Of a DNA stretch of 64,000 nucleotides, positions 7,848 through 17,519 are shown in pieces (position 1 is the stretch's first letter; each line of letters begins with the position of its first letter). The position numbers and the translations under genes were made by a program. The stretch spans positions 216,351 to 280,350 of the forward strand of contig DLST01000003.1 in assembly GCA_002500745.1 (NCBI GenBank), written 5' to 3'. This DNA comes from Sphingobacterium sp. UBA7855. GTDB lineage: Bacteria > Bacteroidota > Bacteroidia > Sphingobacteriales > Sphingobacteriaceae. The notes beneath the pieces are model-generated. The model had not been told where the DNA came from, searched no databases, and saw nothing but the letters and a program-made list of their open reading frames with translations.

Positions 7848-10826
7848 TTAAAACTCAATATTAAGACCTAGAACAAATGAACGATTCTGCGGATAGGTTC
7901 CCCAATCAATACCTTGGATTCTAGCATCGGATCCGCCAGAATATTGGTTTACTTCGGGGTCCATGCCCGAATATTTTGTCAAGGTAAATAAATTACTTAC
8001 AGATAGATAAGGCTGAATTTTGTTGATACCAATCCGTTTCAGCTTTTCAGGCGCAATAGAATAACCCAAAGAAACATTTTTCATGCGCAGATAACTACCA
8101 TCTTCGACGAAATAGGTTGAGTTTTTCATATCGAAACCTGCTTTTGGAACATGCGTAATCTGTCCAGGTACCCGCCAACGATCCAATACCACCGTTGTTT
8201 GATTGCGACCGTCATACATGCCCTCTGTTTCCATACGGCTGGCATTGAAAATATCATTGCCATAAGTCCCCTGAATGAATATACTGAGATCGAAATTCTT
8301 ATAAGAGAAGCTGTTTGTCATACCGTACACAAACTTTGGAAGCGGATTACCGATATAGGTACGGTCACTTGATGAAATCTTACCATCGTCATTCAGATCA
8401 CGGTACATGAGTTCGCCCGTTTCAGGATTTACACCATCTGATAGATAACCGTAGAATCCTGCAAGTGATCTCCCCGGCTCATTTTTTACCACAAAGTCAT
8501 TGACATAATCGTTTGTCTTGACATCATAATACACCTGTTGTAAATCCAATTGCTGTAGTTTATTTCTGTTGAAAGAAATATTAAAATCTGTGTTCCAAGT
8601 TAGATTTCCGGTCAGATTCTTTGAATTCACCGCAAATTCAAAACCATGGTTGTTCAGGCGGCCACCATTTCTCTGGATCGTGTTTGCTTGCTGTCCTGCA
8701 GGCAGACTTGCATTCATTAACAGGTCTTTGGTATCCTTGTTGTAATAATCTGCACTGACGGTTAATCTATTGCTCAACATGGTGATATCAAAACCGATGC
8801 TGGTGGTACTTGTAGTTTCCCAAGTCAGGTCTTTCGCTCGTAAGATTGTTGGTTTGTTGATATTGGGCAATGAATTTTCTTTTCCTTCGACAAACCACTG
8901 TTGACGCTGGATACCGCTTAATTGCAGATACGCATAATCGCCTAATCCGTATTGGTTACCCGTTTGTCCCCATCCACCGCGAATTTTAAAATCATTAATC
9001 CAGGCAATATCTTTCATAAAGTCTTCCGAAGAAATTCTCCATGCAGCCGAAACCGATGGAAAATATCCCCAACGGTGTTCTGGGCTAAGCTTCGACGAAC
9101 CGTCTGCACGCATATTCGCAGTCACTAAATACTTGCCATCATAATTATACATGGCGCGAGCAAAATAGGACATAATTCCCCAGTTTGAGGCCGTAGATCC
9201 TGTTCTGTCCCAAGAAATCTTATTGGCAGCATTCAGTGTTTCAATGATGCCATTGGCATAGTTTGAGCCAAAAATCTCACTTCTAGCGTACTTAGAATCT
9301 GTCCAGGAAGAACCACCCATTGCCTCCAGATTATGCTTACCATAGCTTTTGCTATACGTTAAGATATTATCCCAGGTCAATACGGTGTTTGTATTGCGCA
9401 TGTCGGAGGCCTCACCAAATTGATTTCTTCCCCATGCTGTGGTCCAAGGATCCAGGAAGGTAGTCATGATGCCCGATCTTCGATCGAATGAAAACGAAGT
9501 TTTCCAAGTGAGGTTGGGCATAAAAGAAACCAATGCACTTCCTGTGGCGACAATCCGATTTTCTCGGTTATTATTATTTTTTGTCCGCGCTAAGTTTTCC
9601 AAAGGACTGGTAATGTTGCTGATCCCATAGAAATTATTATAGAATCGATCCGGATTTGCCAGATCCCATACCGGGGCATAAGTGGGTGTGGTAATGACCG
9701 AGGTAACAACACCGCCACGATTGGATCCCAAGCCCGAGGTAATGCCATTATCATTGTTATCCGAATAATTGATATTCGCATTGACCTTTAACCATTTTCG
9801 AACCTGATTGTCAATATTAGCACGGAAATTATACCGTCTAAAGAACGAGCCTTGTAATGTCCCTTTTTCATTCAAATAACCGCCGCCCAAATAGTATCGG
9901 ATTTTCTCATTACCATCCGAAATTGATATTTGATGGTTTTGCTGAATACCTGTTTTGTAGGTCTCTTTAAACCAGTCGGTCTGATCCAACAATCCTTCCG
10001 GAAGGTTGACTAGGCCGATCTCATCCTGTAAATCTTTGTATTGGCTAGTATTTAAAACCTGGACAGTGTTATTGACAACATTGGCTGTCCATTGTGTTCC
10101 AAGCGTTATTTTTGCTTCACCAGCTTTACCGGACTTGGTTGTTACTAAAATCACGCCATTCGAACCTCGAGAACCATAAATGGCGCCGGATGAAGCGTCC
10201 TTTAGGATTTGGATATCCGCGATATCATTTGGTGACAAGAATTTAATATCCTCAACTGGAACTCCATCAACGACATACAAAGGAGTCGTATTGCTATTAA
10301 AAGACGTTATTCCGCGAATTTGTATTTGAGGTGCTGCACCTGGTTGACCACTCGGCTGAATAACAGTTACCCCGGCCGCTTTTCCTTGAATAGCTTGGCC
10401 AAAATTAGTAACGGGTCTCTTCTCTAGGTCTTTGGTAGAGACAGAAGAAATTGCGGTCGTCACGTCTTTTCTTTTCACACTACCATAACCGATTACAATG
10501 ACGTCTTCAAGCACATTGGTTGACGAATTTAATTGGACCACCATGGTATTATTGGCAGGCACTTCTTTGCTATCGTAACCAACAAATGTAAATTGGAGTG
10601 TACTGCCCTTAGCAGCCGAAATTTGAAAACGCCCATCCCCGTTACTGGAGACTGCATTGTTACTTCCCTTCTGTGTAATGGTTACTCCAGAGAGTGGTTT
10701 CTGATCGTTGGCATCCAGGACACGTCCACTGATTTGGATCCGGTCTTGTGCAAACACCACATTCATCAAAGTGAACAGGAAAGCCAACCCCATAGAAAAG
10801 GTAACTTTTCGTGTAAAGTAAATCAT
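7848..10826 (-). CDS. SusC/RagA family TonB-dependent transporter (PUL-A)
   Basis: This outer-membrane beta-barrel imports oligosaccharides with SusD as its lid. Over 992 residues it shows a signal peptide ending near FAQD, a carboxypeptidase-D-like regulatory domain (about 28-110: ISGRVLDANDQKPLSGVTI), and a TonB-box/plug region with VIVIGYGSVKRKDVTTAIS. The plug continues with IQIRGITSFNSNTTPLYVVD and AIYGSRGSNGVILVTT, and the barrel ends in an aromatic-rich strand, VLGLNIEF. It is the first gene of the PUL-A operon, transcribed from a promoter in the 254-base gap below the regulator gene. Length and domain order are standard. Confidence 0.95.
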   Translation of the reverse strand: MIYFTRKVTFSMGLAFLFTLMNVVFAQDRIQISGRVLDANDQKPLSGVTITQKGSNNAVSSNGDGRFQISAAKGSTLQFTFVGYDSKEVPANNTMVVQLNSSTNVLEDVIVIGYGSVKRKDVTTAISSVSTKDLEKRPVTNFGQAIQGKAAGVTVIQPSGQPGAAPQIQIRGITSFNSNTTPLYVVDGVPVEDIKFLSPNDIADIQILKDASSGAIYGSRGSNGVILVTTKSGKAGEAKITLGTQWTANVVNNTVQVLNTSQYKDLQDEIGLVNLPEGLLDQTDWFKETYKTGIQQNHQISISDGNEKIRYYLGGGYLNEKGTLQGSFFRRYNFRANIDNQVRKWLKVNANINYSDNNDNGITSGLGSNRGGVVTSVITTPTYAPVWDLANPDRFYNNFYGISNITSPLENLARTKNNNNRENRIVATGSALVSFMPNLTWKTSFSFDRRSGIMTTFLDPWTTAWGRNQFGEASDMRNTNTVLTWDNILTYSKSYGKHNLEAMGGSSWTDSKYARSEIFGSNYANGIIETLNAANKISWDRTGSTASNWGIMSYFARAMYNYDGKYLVTANMRADGSSKLSPEHRWGYFPSVSAAWRISSEDFMKDIAWINDFKIRGGWGQTGNQYGLGDYAYLQLSGIQRQQWFVEGKENSLPNINKPTILRAKDLTWETTSTTSIGFDITMLSNRLTVSADYYNKDTKDLLMNASLPAGQQANTIQRNGGRLNNHGFEFAVNSKNLTGNLTWNTDFNISFNRNKLQQLDLQQVYYDVKTNDYVNDFVVKNEPGRSLAGFYGYLSDGVNPETGELMYRDLNDDGKISSSDRTYIGNPLPKFVYGMTNSFSYKNFDLSIFIQGTYGNDIFNASRMETEGMYDGRNQTTVVLDRWRVPGQITHVPKAGFDMKNSTYFVEDGSYLRMKNVSLGYSIAPEKLKRIGINKIQPYLSVSNLFTLTKYSGMDPEVNQYSGGSDARIQGIDWGTYPQNRSFVLGLNIEF

Positions 10827-10907
10827 ATGAAATAAAAAATTGGTTATTGTTTCATCTTTTGGTTATTCCAAAATGGCAATGAGTTTCCCCTGCTTCATTG
10901 CTCAAAA

Positions 10908-10915
10908 CAAAACTA
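10908..10915 (-). promoter_or_regulatory. Candidate -7 box of the susC (PUL-A) promoter
   Basis: On the minus strand this reads TAGTTTTG, a match to TAnnTTTG, about 82 bases before the susC ATG. No TTG is present at the expected -33 distance, which would fit a promoter needing an activator bound at the repeats upstream (10945-11027). Confidence 0.45.
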
Positions 10916-10948
10916 AGGTCACCTTGATAGAGAAAAAAGAGCGAGTAC

Positions 10949-11027
10949 TTAAAAAGTACCTATTAAAAAACTCAATACCCTAATAATAAGAATAATACGA
11001 AAAATAGCACGCTTTAAAAAGTACCTA
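10949..11027. repeat. Two direct copies of TTAAAAAGTACCTA upstream of susC
   Basis: The 14-mer TTAAAAAGTACCTA occurs at 10949-10962 and again at 11014-11027, 65 bases apart (about six helical turns). The first copy also lies within a short inverted repeat, GTACTT-AAA-AAGTAC at 10945-10959. The pair sits between the regulator gene and the susC promoter and is a candidate activator-binding site. Confidence 0.5.
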
Positions 11028-11080
11028 AATAAGCTAAATAAAGCGATTGATCTACTGTGTTTCGGTATGGAAACGTGGGT

Positions 11081-12709
11081 CTACGCACGGTCAATTACCG
11101 CAATCTGGCAGACGGCAGCTTCAAAGGCGTCCCGATTTCCGGCAGCTTTATTACGTACCTTTGTTCTATAATTATAAACAGTCCGAAGAGAATAACGCAG
11201 GAAGCTTGCAATCTTCACCGAATCATCAATGCCCAATCGAATTAAGGCAAAGATGCGAAGTTCGGTATTTAATAGCTCGGTCTTTTTGGGGTGTATCTTC
11301 TCGTCCTCCTGAAGCAAAGCATTGAATTCATCAACAAAGGTCGGATATAGGTTTAAGAAAATACGATCAAAATTAACATACAGTTGCTTTACCTCCCGTT
11401 CTTCCATTTGTGTTGACTTCAACTGCTCACGAAGAGCATCCCACTGTTGATTTGTAGCCCTCTTTAATAAAGCCTTTCTAATATCTTCCATTTTATCGAT
11501 ATAGCTGGAGCACATATCAAAAAATTGAGCTATATATTCTTCTTTGATGTGGTTGGATTCCGATAATTTAAGATTAGTCTGATTGATTTCATTATTTAAT
11601 GATCGAAGTTGCTGATTTGTTGCTGACAGCTGTGATCGTATTCGTCGCAAATGTTGCACCTGTCTATAAATAATAAGGAGCGCAATGATGACGCCAATCA
11701 ATAAAATACTGACGATAACGACTAAGCCAACCAACTGCTTATTTTGACTACTGATTTTCTGCTGATAGGCTGCATTGATGATAGGGTATGAAGAGGTGCC
11801 TTCGATAATTCGATACCGGACTTTACATAACATCGCATCGTCAATTGCCTTTTCAATAAACTGAAAAGCTCTGTCAAAATCTTGCTGATCATAATATGTT
11901 AGGGCGAGGTCGTGAAAAGATGCGTTGTCCCGATTAGCCATTTCAATATCAGCACTCGCCGATATGGAAAGATAATAAATCTGACTTTTTACATCCTTCT
12001 CATACTTATATATGAGTCCCATAAAATACGCTATCAGGGCACGCTGCTCAACATCCTTCTTGTTTTCGTTCCAAAGCATTAACAGTTGTCTTTTAGCATC
12101 CTCACGATTACCGTTGAACAACGTTTTTATGGCGATGGTGGTACGATATTCCAATGAAGACTTTGGCAGTACCGTCAACAATGAATCACGATACTTTTCA
12201 CTTGCCTGATAATACTCTGATCGATTATTACTCTGACCATAATGGCTATAGAAAGAGCTGTAGGTATCATAATACTTTGCCAGAAGATTCCTGCCGAGAT
12301 GAGCTGACTCGACTTGCTTCAATAATTGTGCGGCTTCGATGTATCGTCCGATGGTGGAATATACCCATGCCAAATCGAGATGGATTACTGCCTGTAAAGA
12401 GTCATTACCTAGCGGAGCCAGTTTTTGACACAGTAAAATATAAGAAAGCGCTGCGTCGGAATCAAATTTCTTATAATTTTCAAAGATTTCGTAGTTTTTC
12501 TTCAAAAATTGAGCAGGATTACTTTCGAGAGCTTTTGCTTCTTGTTTCAGTTTTTCCAGCTTATCTTCACGATTTTTGACGTAAATCTTTTGGTTGTCCA
12601 TTAAATATTCCAAACGTTGTAAAACGCCAATACTATCCGAAGTCACTTGGGCAGATAGGTAAATACTAAAATGAGAGCAAAGTAGAAAAAGAAAGATGCG
12701 CTGCAACAT
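11081..12709 (-). CDS. TPR-containing membrane regulator, DUF6377-like
   Basis: A 542-residue protein with a signal peptide (residues 1-20), a helical TPR-like periplasmic region (about 60-310), one membrane helix (about 326-348: LVGLVVIVSILLIGV) and a coiled coil (355-395). The C-terminal cytoplasmic part ends in a LuxR-like helix-turn-helix (about 483-520: RIFALIRLGIDDSVKIASFL then SLRTVYNYRTKVRNKA). This architecture, seen next to SusCD loci in Bacteroidota and annotated as DUF6377, suggests a one-component transmembrane regulator that senses a periplasmic sugar. It is divergent from HTCS and SusR types: no histidine kinase or receiver domain is present. It sits directly upstream of PUL-A in the same orientation, so that locus is its likely target. 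Confidence 0.8.
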   Translation of the reverse strand: MLQRIFLFLLCSHFSIYLSAQVTSDSIGVLQRLEYLMDNQKIYVKNREDKLEKLKQEAKALESNPAQFLKKNYEIFENYKKFDSDAALSYILLCQKLAPLGNDSLQAVIHLDLAWVYSTIGRYIEAAQLLKQVESAHLGRNLLAKYYDTYSSFYSHYGQSNNRSEYYQASEKYRDSLLTVLPKSSLEYRTTIAIKTLFNGNREDAKRQLLMLWNENKKDVEQRALIAYFMGLIYKYEKDVKSQIYYLSISASADIEMANRDNASFHDLALTYYDQQDFDRAFQFIEKAIDDAMLCKVRYRIIEGTSSYPIINAAYQQKISSQNKQLVGLVVIVSILLIGVIIALLIIYRQVQHLRRIRSQLSATNQQLRSLNNEINQTNLKLSESNHIKEEYIAQFFDMCSSYIDKMEDIRKALLKRATNQQWDALREQLKSTQMEEREVKQLYVNFDRIFLNLYPTFVDEFNALLQEDEKIHPKKTELLNTELRIFALIRLGIDDSVKIASFLRYSLRTVYNYRTKVRNKAAGNRDAFEAAVCQIAVIDRA

Positions 12710-12840
12710 ACTAAAATCGGTTCAACATTCTGTGCCTAAACTACATAAAAATAACTACAAAACATACATGACTTTGCAGCAAGCATGAGTAATGAGAACA
12801 AACTGAATATTCTTTCTGCCCTATCACATGAAGGACTATC

Positions 12841-12871
12841 AAAAAAAAGAGGACGTCTCACGACGGCCTCT
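12841..12871 (-). terminator. Intrinsic terminator of the RND efflux operon
   Basis: The inverted repeat AGAGGACGTC-TCAC-GACGGCCTCT (12848-12871, one mismatch) is followed on the minus strand by a run of eight T. It lies about 85 bases after the efflux ORF stop. Confidence 0.8.
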
Positions 12872-12955
12872 TTCCCTGACCTTTTTTGGGTCCAAGAATT
12901 AACAAGTTAATTCTTTATCGCATGAAAAATAGTTTTCCTATTGAAATAAAAAGCC

Positions 12956-15900
12956 TTATTGCCAGCCCCCTCCTAGGGCTTTATAGAGTAGAATCTGGTT
13001 TAACGTACTCTCTTTCTCCAGCTCCACTTTTCCAACTTGAGCTTCCAAAGATTCTTTCTGGGCCGTCACAACATCCAATGATGACACCCTCCCGGCAATA
13101 AACAGCTCTTGGGCAGCTTCAATAGATAATTCCAATGCCTGAACATGCTCATCCACGAAATTACGTCGCTTGACGATCGCCTCTTGCGTCATAATCACAT
13201 TAGAAACTTCATTGTACGCATTTAAAACCGTTTTTTCATAGTCCACAAACGCTATTCCATAGTCTGCTTTAGCAATCTCATACTGCGTTTTAAGCTGTCT
13301 TTGGTTAAATAAGGGAAGTGTAATACCGCCAAAAAGATTATAAGCAATAGATCTATCCAAGTTGAATAGCTTGCCCAAGCTAAAGCTCTGTAATCCTACA
13401 AATGGACTTATTGCAACAGAAGGTAGAAATGCCAGACGTGAAGCTTCCTGGTTGTTTGAAGATGCAATCACCTTGAGATAGGCAGCTTTAATATCCGGAC
13501 GTTGATTTACCAGGTCATCTGGTGTACCAAATTGCATGGCATGATATAAATCGGCATTTTCGGTATAAGTACTTCTTACAATCGGTTGATAAAAGCGTCC
13601 CAATAACCCATTGATATGATGTTCCCACAAAGCTATCTCCTGCAGTAACTGCTCCTTGGCCGCTTTGGAGTTGGCTAATAAGGCCTTAAATTGCTGTACA
13701 GATAGCTCCGTTGCATAACCAGCATCCTTTTTTACCTCAACAACTTCTAATGCATTCTTATGCAATGCAATATTCCGATCGTATACCTTTATTTTTTGGT
13801 CCAACGCTATCAGTTCATAATAAGCCGTGGCAATATTAGAGACCAACTCTGTTTCTAAAAGGCGCTTACCTTCCTGTTCAGCTAAAAAGCCAAAGTAAGC
13901 TGCTTGTTTTTGGCTCTTCAACTTTCCCCAAAGGTCAATTTCCCAGGAGGAGCGAAGTCCTATAAAATAATCTGGAATAAAGGGCTCAGGCAATTTTTCA
14001 TCACTCTTCAGGTTTTCTGAAAAATTTGAATCATAGTTACCTATTCCCGATTCTGTATAATGTCCATATTTCCGTATTCCCCCTTCCACTGCAGCTTCAA
14101 CGGTTGGCCCTAATGCCGCCTTACGCTGTTTAAAATAAGCTTGTGCAGATTCCAGTCGTAAGATCGATTGACGAATATCCATATTATTCAGCAAAGCAGA
14201 ATCAATCAGAGAAATTAATTTTGGATCCCTAAAGATTTCCTTCCAGGACCTGCGGCCTACATTTAAACTATCCGGCGAGATGCTTTTGGAAAATGAAGCC
14301 GGTACATTTACTTTCTCCGGTTGATGCGCCTTTTTAGGCACCGAACAACTACCCAATAAAATAAGTGCGGCTATGACTAGAGAAGCCTGTTTGACAACGT
14401 GTTTCTTATTATCCTTCTTTGAGAATAAAATCACTAATCCGGGGATGACAAGAATCCCGAGTATGGTTCCGATAAGCATCCCCCCAACCGCAGCGGTACC
14501 AATACTCCGATTGCCCAATGCACCGGCCCCACTGGCCATCATCAAAGGAATCAAACCTGCTATAAATGCAAAGGAAGTCATTAATATGGGACGCAAACGT
14601 GCAACCGCTCCTTCAATGGAAGCTGTCACAATATCCATTCCCTGCTTATATTTCAAATTGGCATATTCCACAATCAAGATGGCGTTCTTACCCAACAAAC
14701 CAATCAGCATCACCAATGCTACCTGCGCATAGATATTGTTTTCCAGTCCGAAGACTTTCAAGAAAATAAATGCGCCAAAGATCCCTGCCGGAAGACAGAG
14801 GAGAACCGGTAAAGGCAACAGAAAACTTTCATACTGCGCACATAACAACAGGTAGACAAATAGAAGACATAGGGCAAAAATATACAAAGCCTGGTTTCCA
14901 GAGATCTTTTGCTCACGGGTCATACCGGACCATTCGATACTATAGCCTTGCGGCAAAGAAGAAGCAATTTTTTCCACTTCGTCGATGGCTTGACCTGAGC
15001 TGAAACCTGCTGAAGACTGCCCTGTAATCATGGCTGAACTAAACATGTTGTAACGCGTGATTTGTTCAGGCCCATAAATTCTTTCCATGGAAATAAAGGC
15101 ATTGTAAGGTACCATCTCACCTGTCTCATTCTTTACATATAGGCGCAATACATCTTCTGGGCGTTGGCGATATTCGGGGCCAGCCTGAACCATCACTTTA
15201 TACATTTGTCCATAGCGAATAAAGTTTGTTGCATAAAGACTTCCCATCAAGGTCTGAAGTGTATTCATGGCATTTTCTACTGATATCCCCTTTTTTGCAG
15301 CCATATCGTAGTCAACCTTCAGCATATATTGCGGGAAGTTCACATCAAAGCTGGAGCTGATATCCTGAAGGATCTCGCTTTTTTCCATATCGTCCATAAA
15401 CTTCTGCAGTACTTCGGCCGTTTTATTCAGATCCTCATTACCGCTTCGATCCAAAAGTCGCAACTCAAAACCCGACGAATTACCAAATCCAGGTACCGTC
15501 GGCGGGGGAAAGAAATCAATCTGTGCATCAGCAAAGTCTTTGGTTTTATCGCGTAGCTCCTTAATGACATCATCGACAGTCTGGTCCCGCTCTTTCCAAG
15601 GCTTAAGGTTAATCATACCCATTCCATAGGAAGCTCCTGATACTTCGGTAACTATACTATATCCGGACAAGGTCGAAACAGTTTCAACAACATCGAGCTT
15701 TCGTGATACGGAGTCAATTTTATCCAAAACGCGTTCTGTGCGGTCTACAGTTGCACCCGGCGGTGTCGTTACCGCAACATAGATCATCCCTTGATCTTCT
15801 GTCGGAATAAAACCAGCGGGTAAGATGGCACTACTGCCCCAAGTTGCGACAAAAAATCCTCCCAACAAAAGCAGTGTTAGTCCGCGTCGTGCACTCGTTT

Positions 15901-17506
15901 TTACCAAAATACCTTTATAGCCAAAGGCAGTTCTATCATAGATGTGGTTGAATTTTTTAAAGAAACGATCCAACCAGTTATTCGATGGTTTACGGTCATG
16001 TGGCGATTTTAGGAAAAGTGCACACAAAGCGGGCGTCAATGTTAAAGCGTTGATTCCCGAAATAACAATAGCGGCGGCGAGTGTCAGTGAAAATTGACGA
16101 TAAAATATTCCGACTGGTCCTGAAAGAAAGGCTACTGGAACAAAAACAGCCGACATAACTAAGGTGATGGCCACAACGGCACCACCAACTTCTTTCATGG
16201 CTTCTAATGTCGCTTCCATAGGTTGGAGATGCTCCTCTTCCATTTTGGCATACACAGCTTCCACGACAACAATACCATTATCTACCACAATTCCTATCGC
16301 CAATACCAATGCAAATAAGGTCAACAGATTGATGGAGAAACCGAGCATCTGCATACAAAATAGTGCGCCAATCAAACACACGGGCACGGCCAAAATAGGG
16401 ATAATTGTGGCTCTAAAATCTTGCAAAAAGATAAATACCACAATAAAAACCAAAAGGAATGCCTCTAATAAGGTTTTGATAACAGAAGATATTGAGGCAT
16501 CCAAAAACCGCGACACATCATATCCCATCGTATAGGTCATGCCCGTCGGGAACTGGGTCTGTTTCAGCTCTGCCATCCGATCCTTTACACGCTGAATCAC
16601 CTCCTGTGCGTTTGATCCGGGCAATTGCTTTAACATGATGGAAGCAGAGGGCCGACCATCGGTTTTGGATACCATTTCGTAATCTAATGAGCCGAATTCA
16701 ACATCAGCAACGTCTTTAATACGAATAATGGAGCCATTGGCCGTGGCGCGAATAGGAACGTTAGCGTATTCCTCAATTTCAGTGAATTTACCTGGATAGC
16801 GCAAAACATATTGTTGCATATTACGCATTTTATCCGAGCTGATACCTGTTTGACCTGGCGCCGCCTCGATATTCTGTTTCCGCAATGCAGCAACTACATC
16901 CTCAGCAGAAATATTATAAGCTGCCATACGGTCAGGCTTAACCCAAACACGCATCGCATAGTCGCGCATCCCCATAATCTGAGCAAGTCCAACCCCCTCA
17001 ATACGTTTCAGTTCCTTTAGAATGTTAATGTCCGCGAAGTTGTAAATGAATCTTTCATCTGCCGTTTCATCTTCCGTAAAAACATTGAGATACATCAACA
17101 TGGAATTGACCTCTTTCTCTGTCGTAACCCCTGCTTTAATTACTTCCTCGGGTAGTTCATCCAATACTGTTGTCACGCGATTTTGTACGTTTACGGCAGC
17201 GATATCTGGATCCGTGCCGACTTCGAAAAAGATCTGAATCACTGTGCTTCCGTTATTGGTAGACACCGAGTTCATGTAAGTCATCCCTGCAACACCGTTA
17301 ATTGCTTTTTCTAAAGGAATAGCAACTGCATTTGTACTTACTTCAGCATTAGCTCCTGTGTAATTGGCATTGACGACTACCGAAGGTGGGACAATATCCG
17401 GGAATTGTGTAATGGGCAAAGTAAATAAGGCCAACAGACCCAAAAGTGTAATAAACACCGAAATAACCAACGACAGTATGGGCCGTTTTATAAATGTTTC
17501 AAACAT
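12956..17506 (-). CDS. Fused RND efflux pump (HAE1 type) and TolC/OprM-type outer-membrane channel
   Basis: One uninterrupted 1516-residue ORF joins two normally separate parts. Residues 1 to about 1040 are a full-length AcrB/MexF-type proton-driven pump: MFETFIKRPILSLVISVF start, porter domains, TM4 with AIGIVVDNGIVVVEA, and TM10 with GLLGKNAILIVEYANLKY. Residues from about 1041 are an outer-membrane factor with two OEP repeats (AYYELIALDQ..., RPDIKAAYLKVIASSN...). Between them is a lysine-rich linker, a hydrophobic stretch and a lipobox, LLGSC, with Cys1054. The remaining 463 residues equal a normal mature OprM-like lipoprotein. No ATG, GTG or TTG for a separate channel lies between the end of TM12 and the lipobox. 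The TM4 pair is Asp409-Asn410 where AcrB has Asp-Asp. The gene starts 13 bases after the adaptor gene; substrate unknown. Confidence 0.9.
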   Translation of the reverse strand: MFETFIKRPILSLVISVFITLLGLLALFTLPITQFPDIVPPSVVVNANYTGANAEVSTNAVAIPLEKAINGVAGMTYMNSVSTNNGSTVIQIFFEVGTDPDIAAVNVQNRVTTVLDELPEEVIKAGVTTEKEVNSMLMYLNVFTEDETADERFIYNFADINILKELKRIEGVGLAQIMGMRDYAMRVWVKPDRMAAYNISAEDVVAALRKQNIEAAPGQTGISSDKMRNMQQYVLRYPGKFTEIEEYANVPIRATANGSIIRIKDVADVEFGSLDYEMVSKTDGRPSASIMLKQLPGSNAQEVIQRVKDRMAELKQTQFPTGMTYTMGYDVSRFLDASISSVIKTLLEAFLLVFIVVFIFLQDFRATIIPILAVPVCLIGALFCMQMLGFSINLLTLFALVLAIGIVVDNGIVVVEAVYAKMEEEHLQPMEATLEAMKEVGGAVVAITLVMSAVFVPVAFLSGPVGIFYRQFSLTLAAAIVISGINALTLTPALCALFLKSPHDRKPSNNWLDRFFKKFNHIYDRTAFGYKGILVKTSARRGLTLLLLGGFFVATWGSSAILPAGFIPTEDQGMIYVAVTTPPGATVDRTERVLDKIDSVSRKLDVVETVSTLSGYSIVTEVSGASYGMGMINLKPWKERDQTVDDVIKELRDKTKDFADAQIDFFPPPTVPGFGNSSGFELRLLDRSGNEDLNKTAEVLQKFMDDMEKSEILQDISSSFDVNFPQYMLKVDYDMAAKKGISVENAMNTLQTLMGSLYATNFIRYGQMYKVMVQAGPEYRQRPEDVLRLYVKNETGEMVPYNAFISMERIYGPEQITRYNMFSSAMITGQSSAGFSSGQAIDEVEKIASSLPQGYSIEWSGMTREQKISGNQALYIFALCLLFVYLLLCAQYESFLLPLPVLLCLPAGIFGAFIFLKVFGLENNIYAQVALVMLIGLLGKNAILIVEYANLKYKQGMDIVTASIEGAVARLRPILMTSFAFIAGLIPLMMASGAGALGNRSIGTAAVGGMLIGTILGILVIPGLVILFSKKDNKKHVVKQASLVIAALILLGSCSVPKKAHQPEKVNVPASFSKSISPDSLNVGRRSWKEIFRDPKLISLIDSALLNNMDIRQSILRLESAQAYFKQRKAALGPTVEAAVEGGIRKYGHYTESGIGNYDSNFSENLKSDEKLPEPFIPDYFIGLRSSWEIDLWGKLKSQKQAAYFGFLAEQEGKRLLETELVSNIATAYYELIALDQKIKVYDRNIALHKNALEVVEVKKDAGYATELSVQQFKALLANSKAAKEQLLQEIALWEHHINGLLGRFYQPIVRSTYTENADLYHAMQFGTPDDLVNQRPDIKAAYLKVIASSNNQEASRLAFLPSVAISPFVGLQSFSLGKLFNLDRSIAYNLFGGITLPLFNQRQLKTQYEIAKADYGIAFVDYEKTVLNAYNEVSNVIMTQEAIVKRRNFVDEHVQALELSIEAAQELFIAGRVSSLDVVTAQKESLEAQVGKVELEKESTLNQILLYKALGGGWQ

Positions 17507-17519
17507 AATCTATCCTCCG

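Noticed and set aside
14345..14460. A separate outer-membrane channel gene starting within the fused RND frame
   Set aside because: No in-frame ATG, GTG or TTG precedes the lipobox after TM12; the nearest GTG lies inside the TM12 coding region and would give a wrong signal peptide.
12956..17506. Long ORFs on the plus strand opposite the efflux operon and the PUL genes
   Set aside because: They are antisense shadows of strongly conserved genes and show no signal, motif or promoter of their own.
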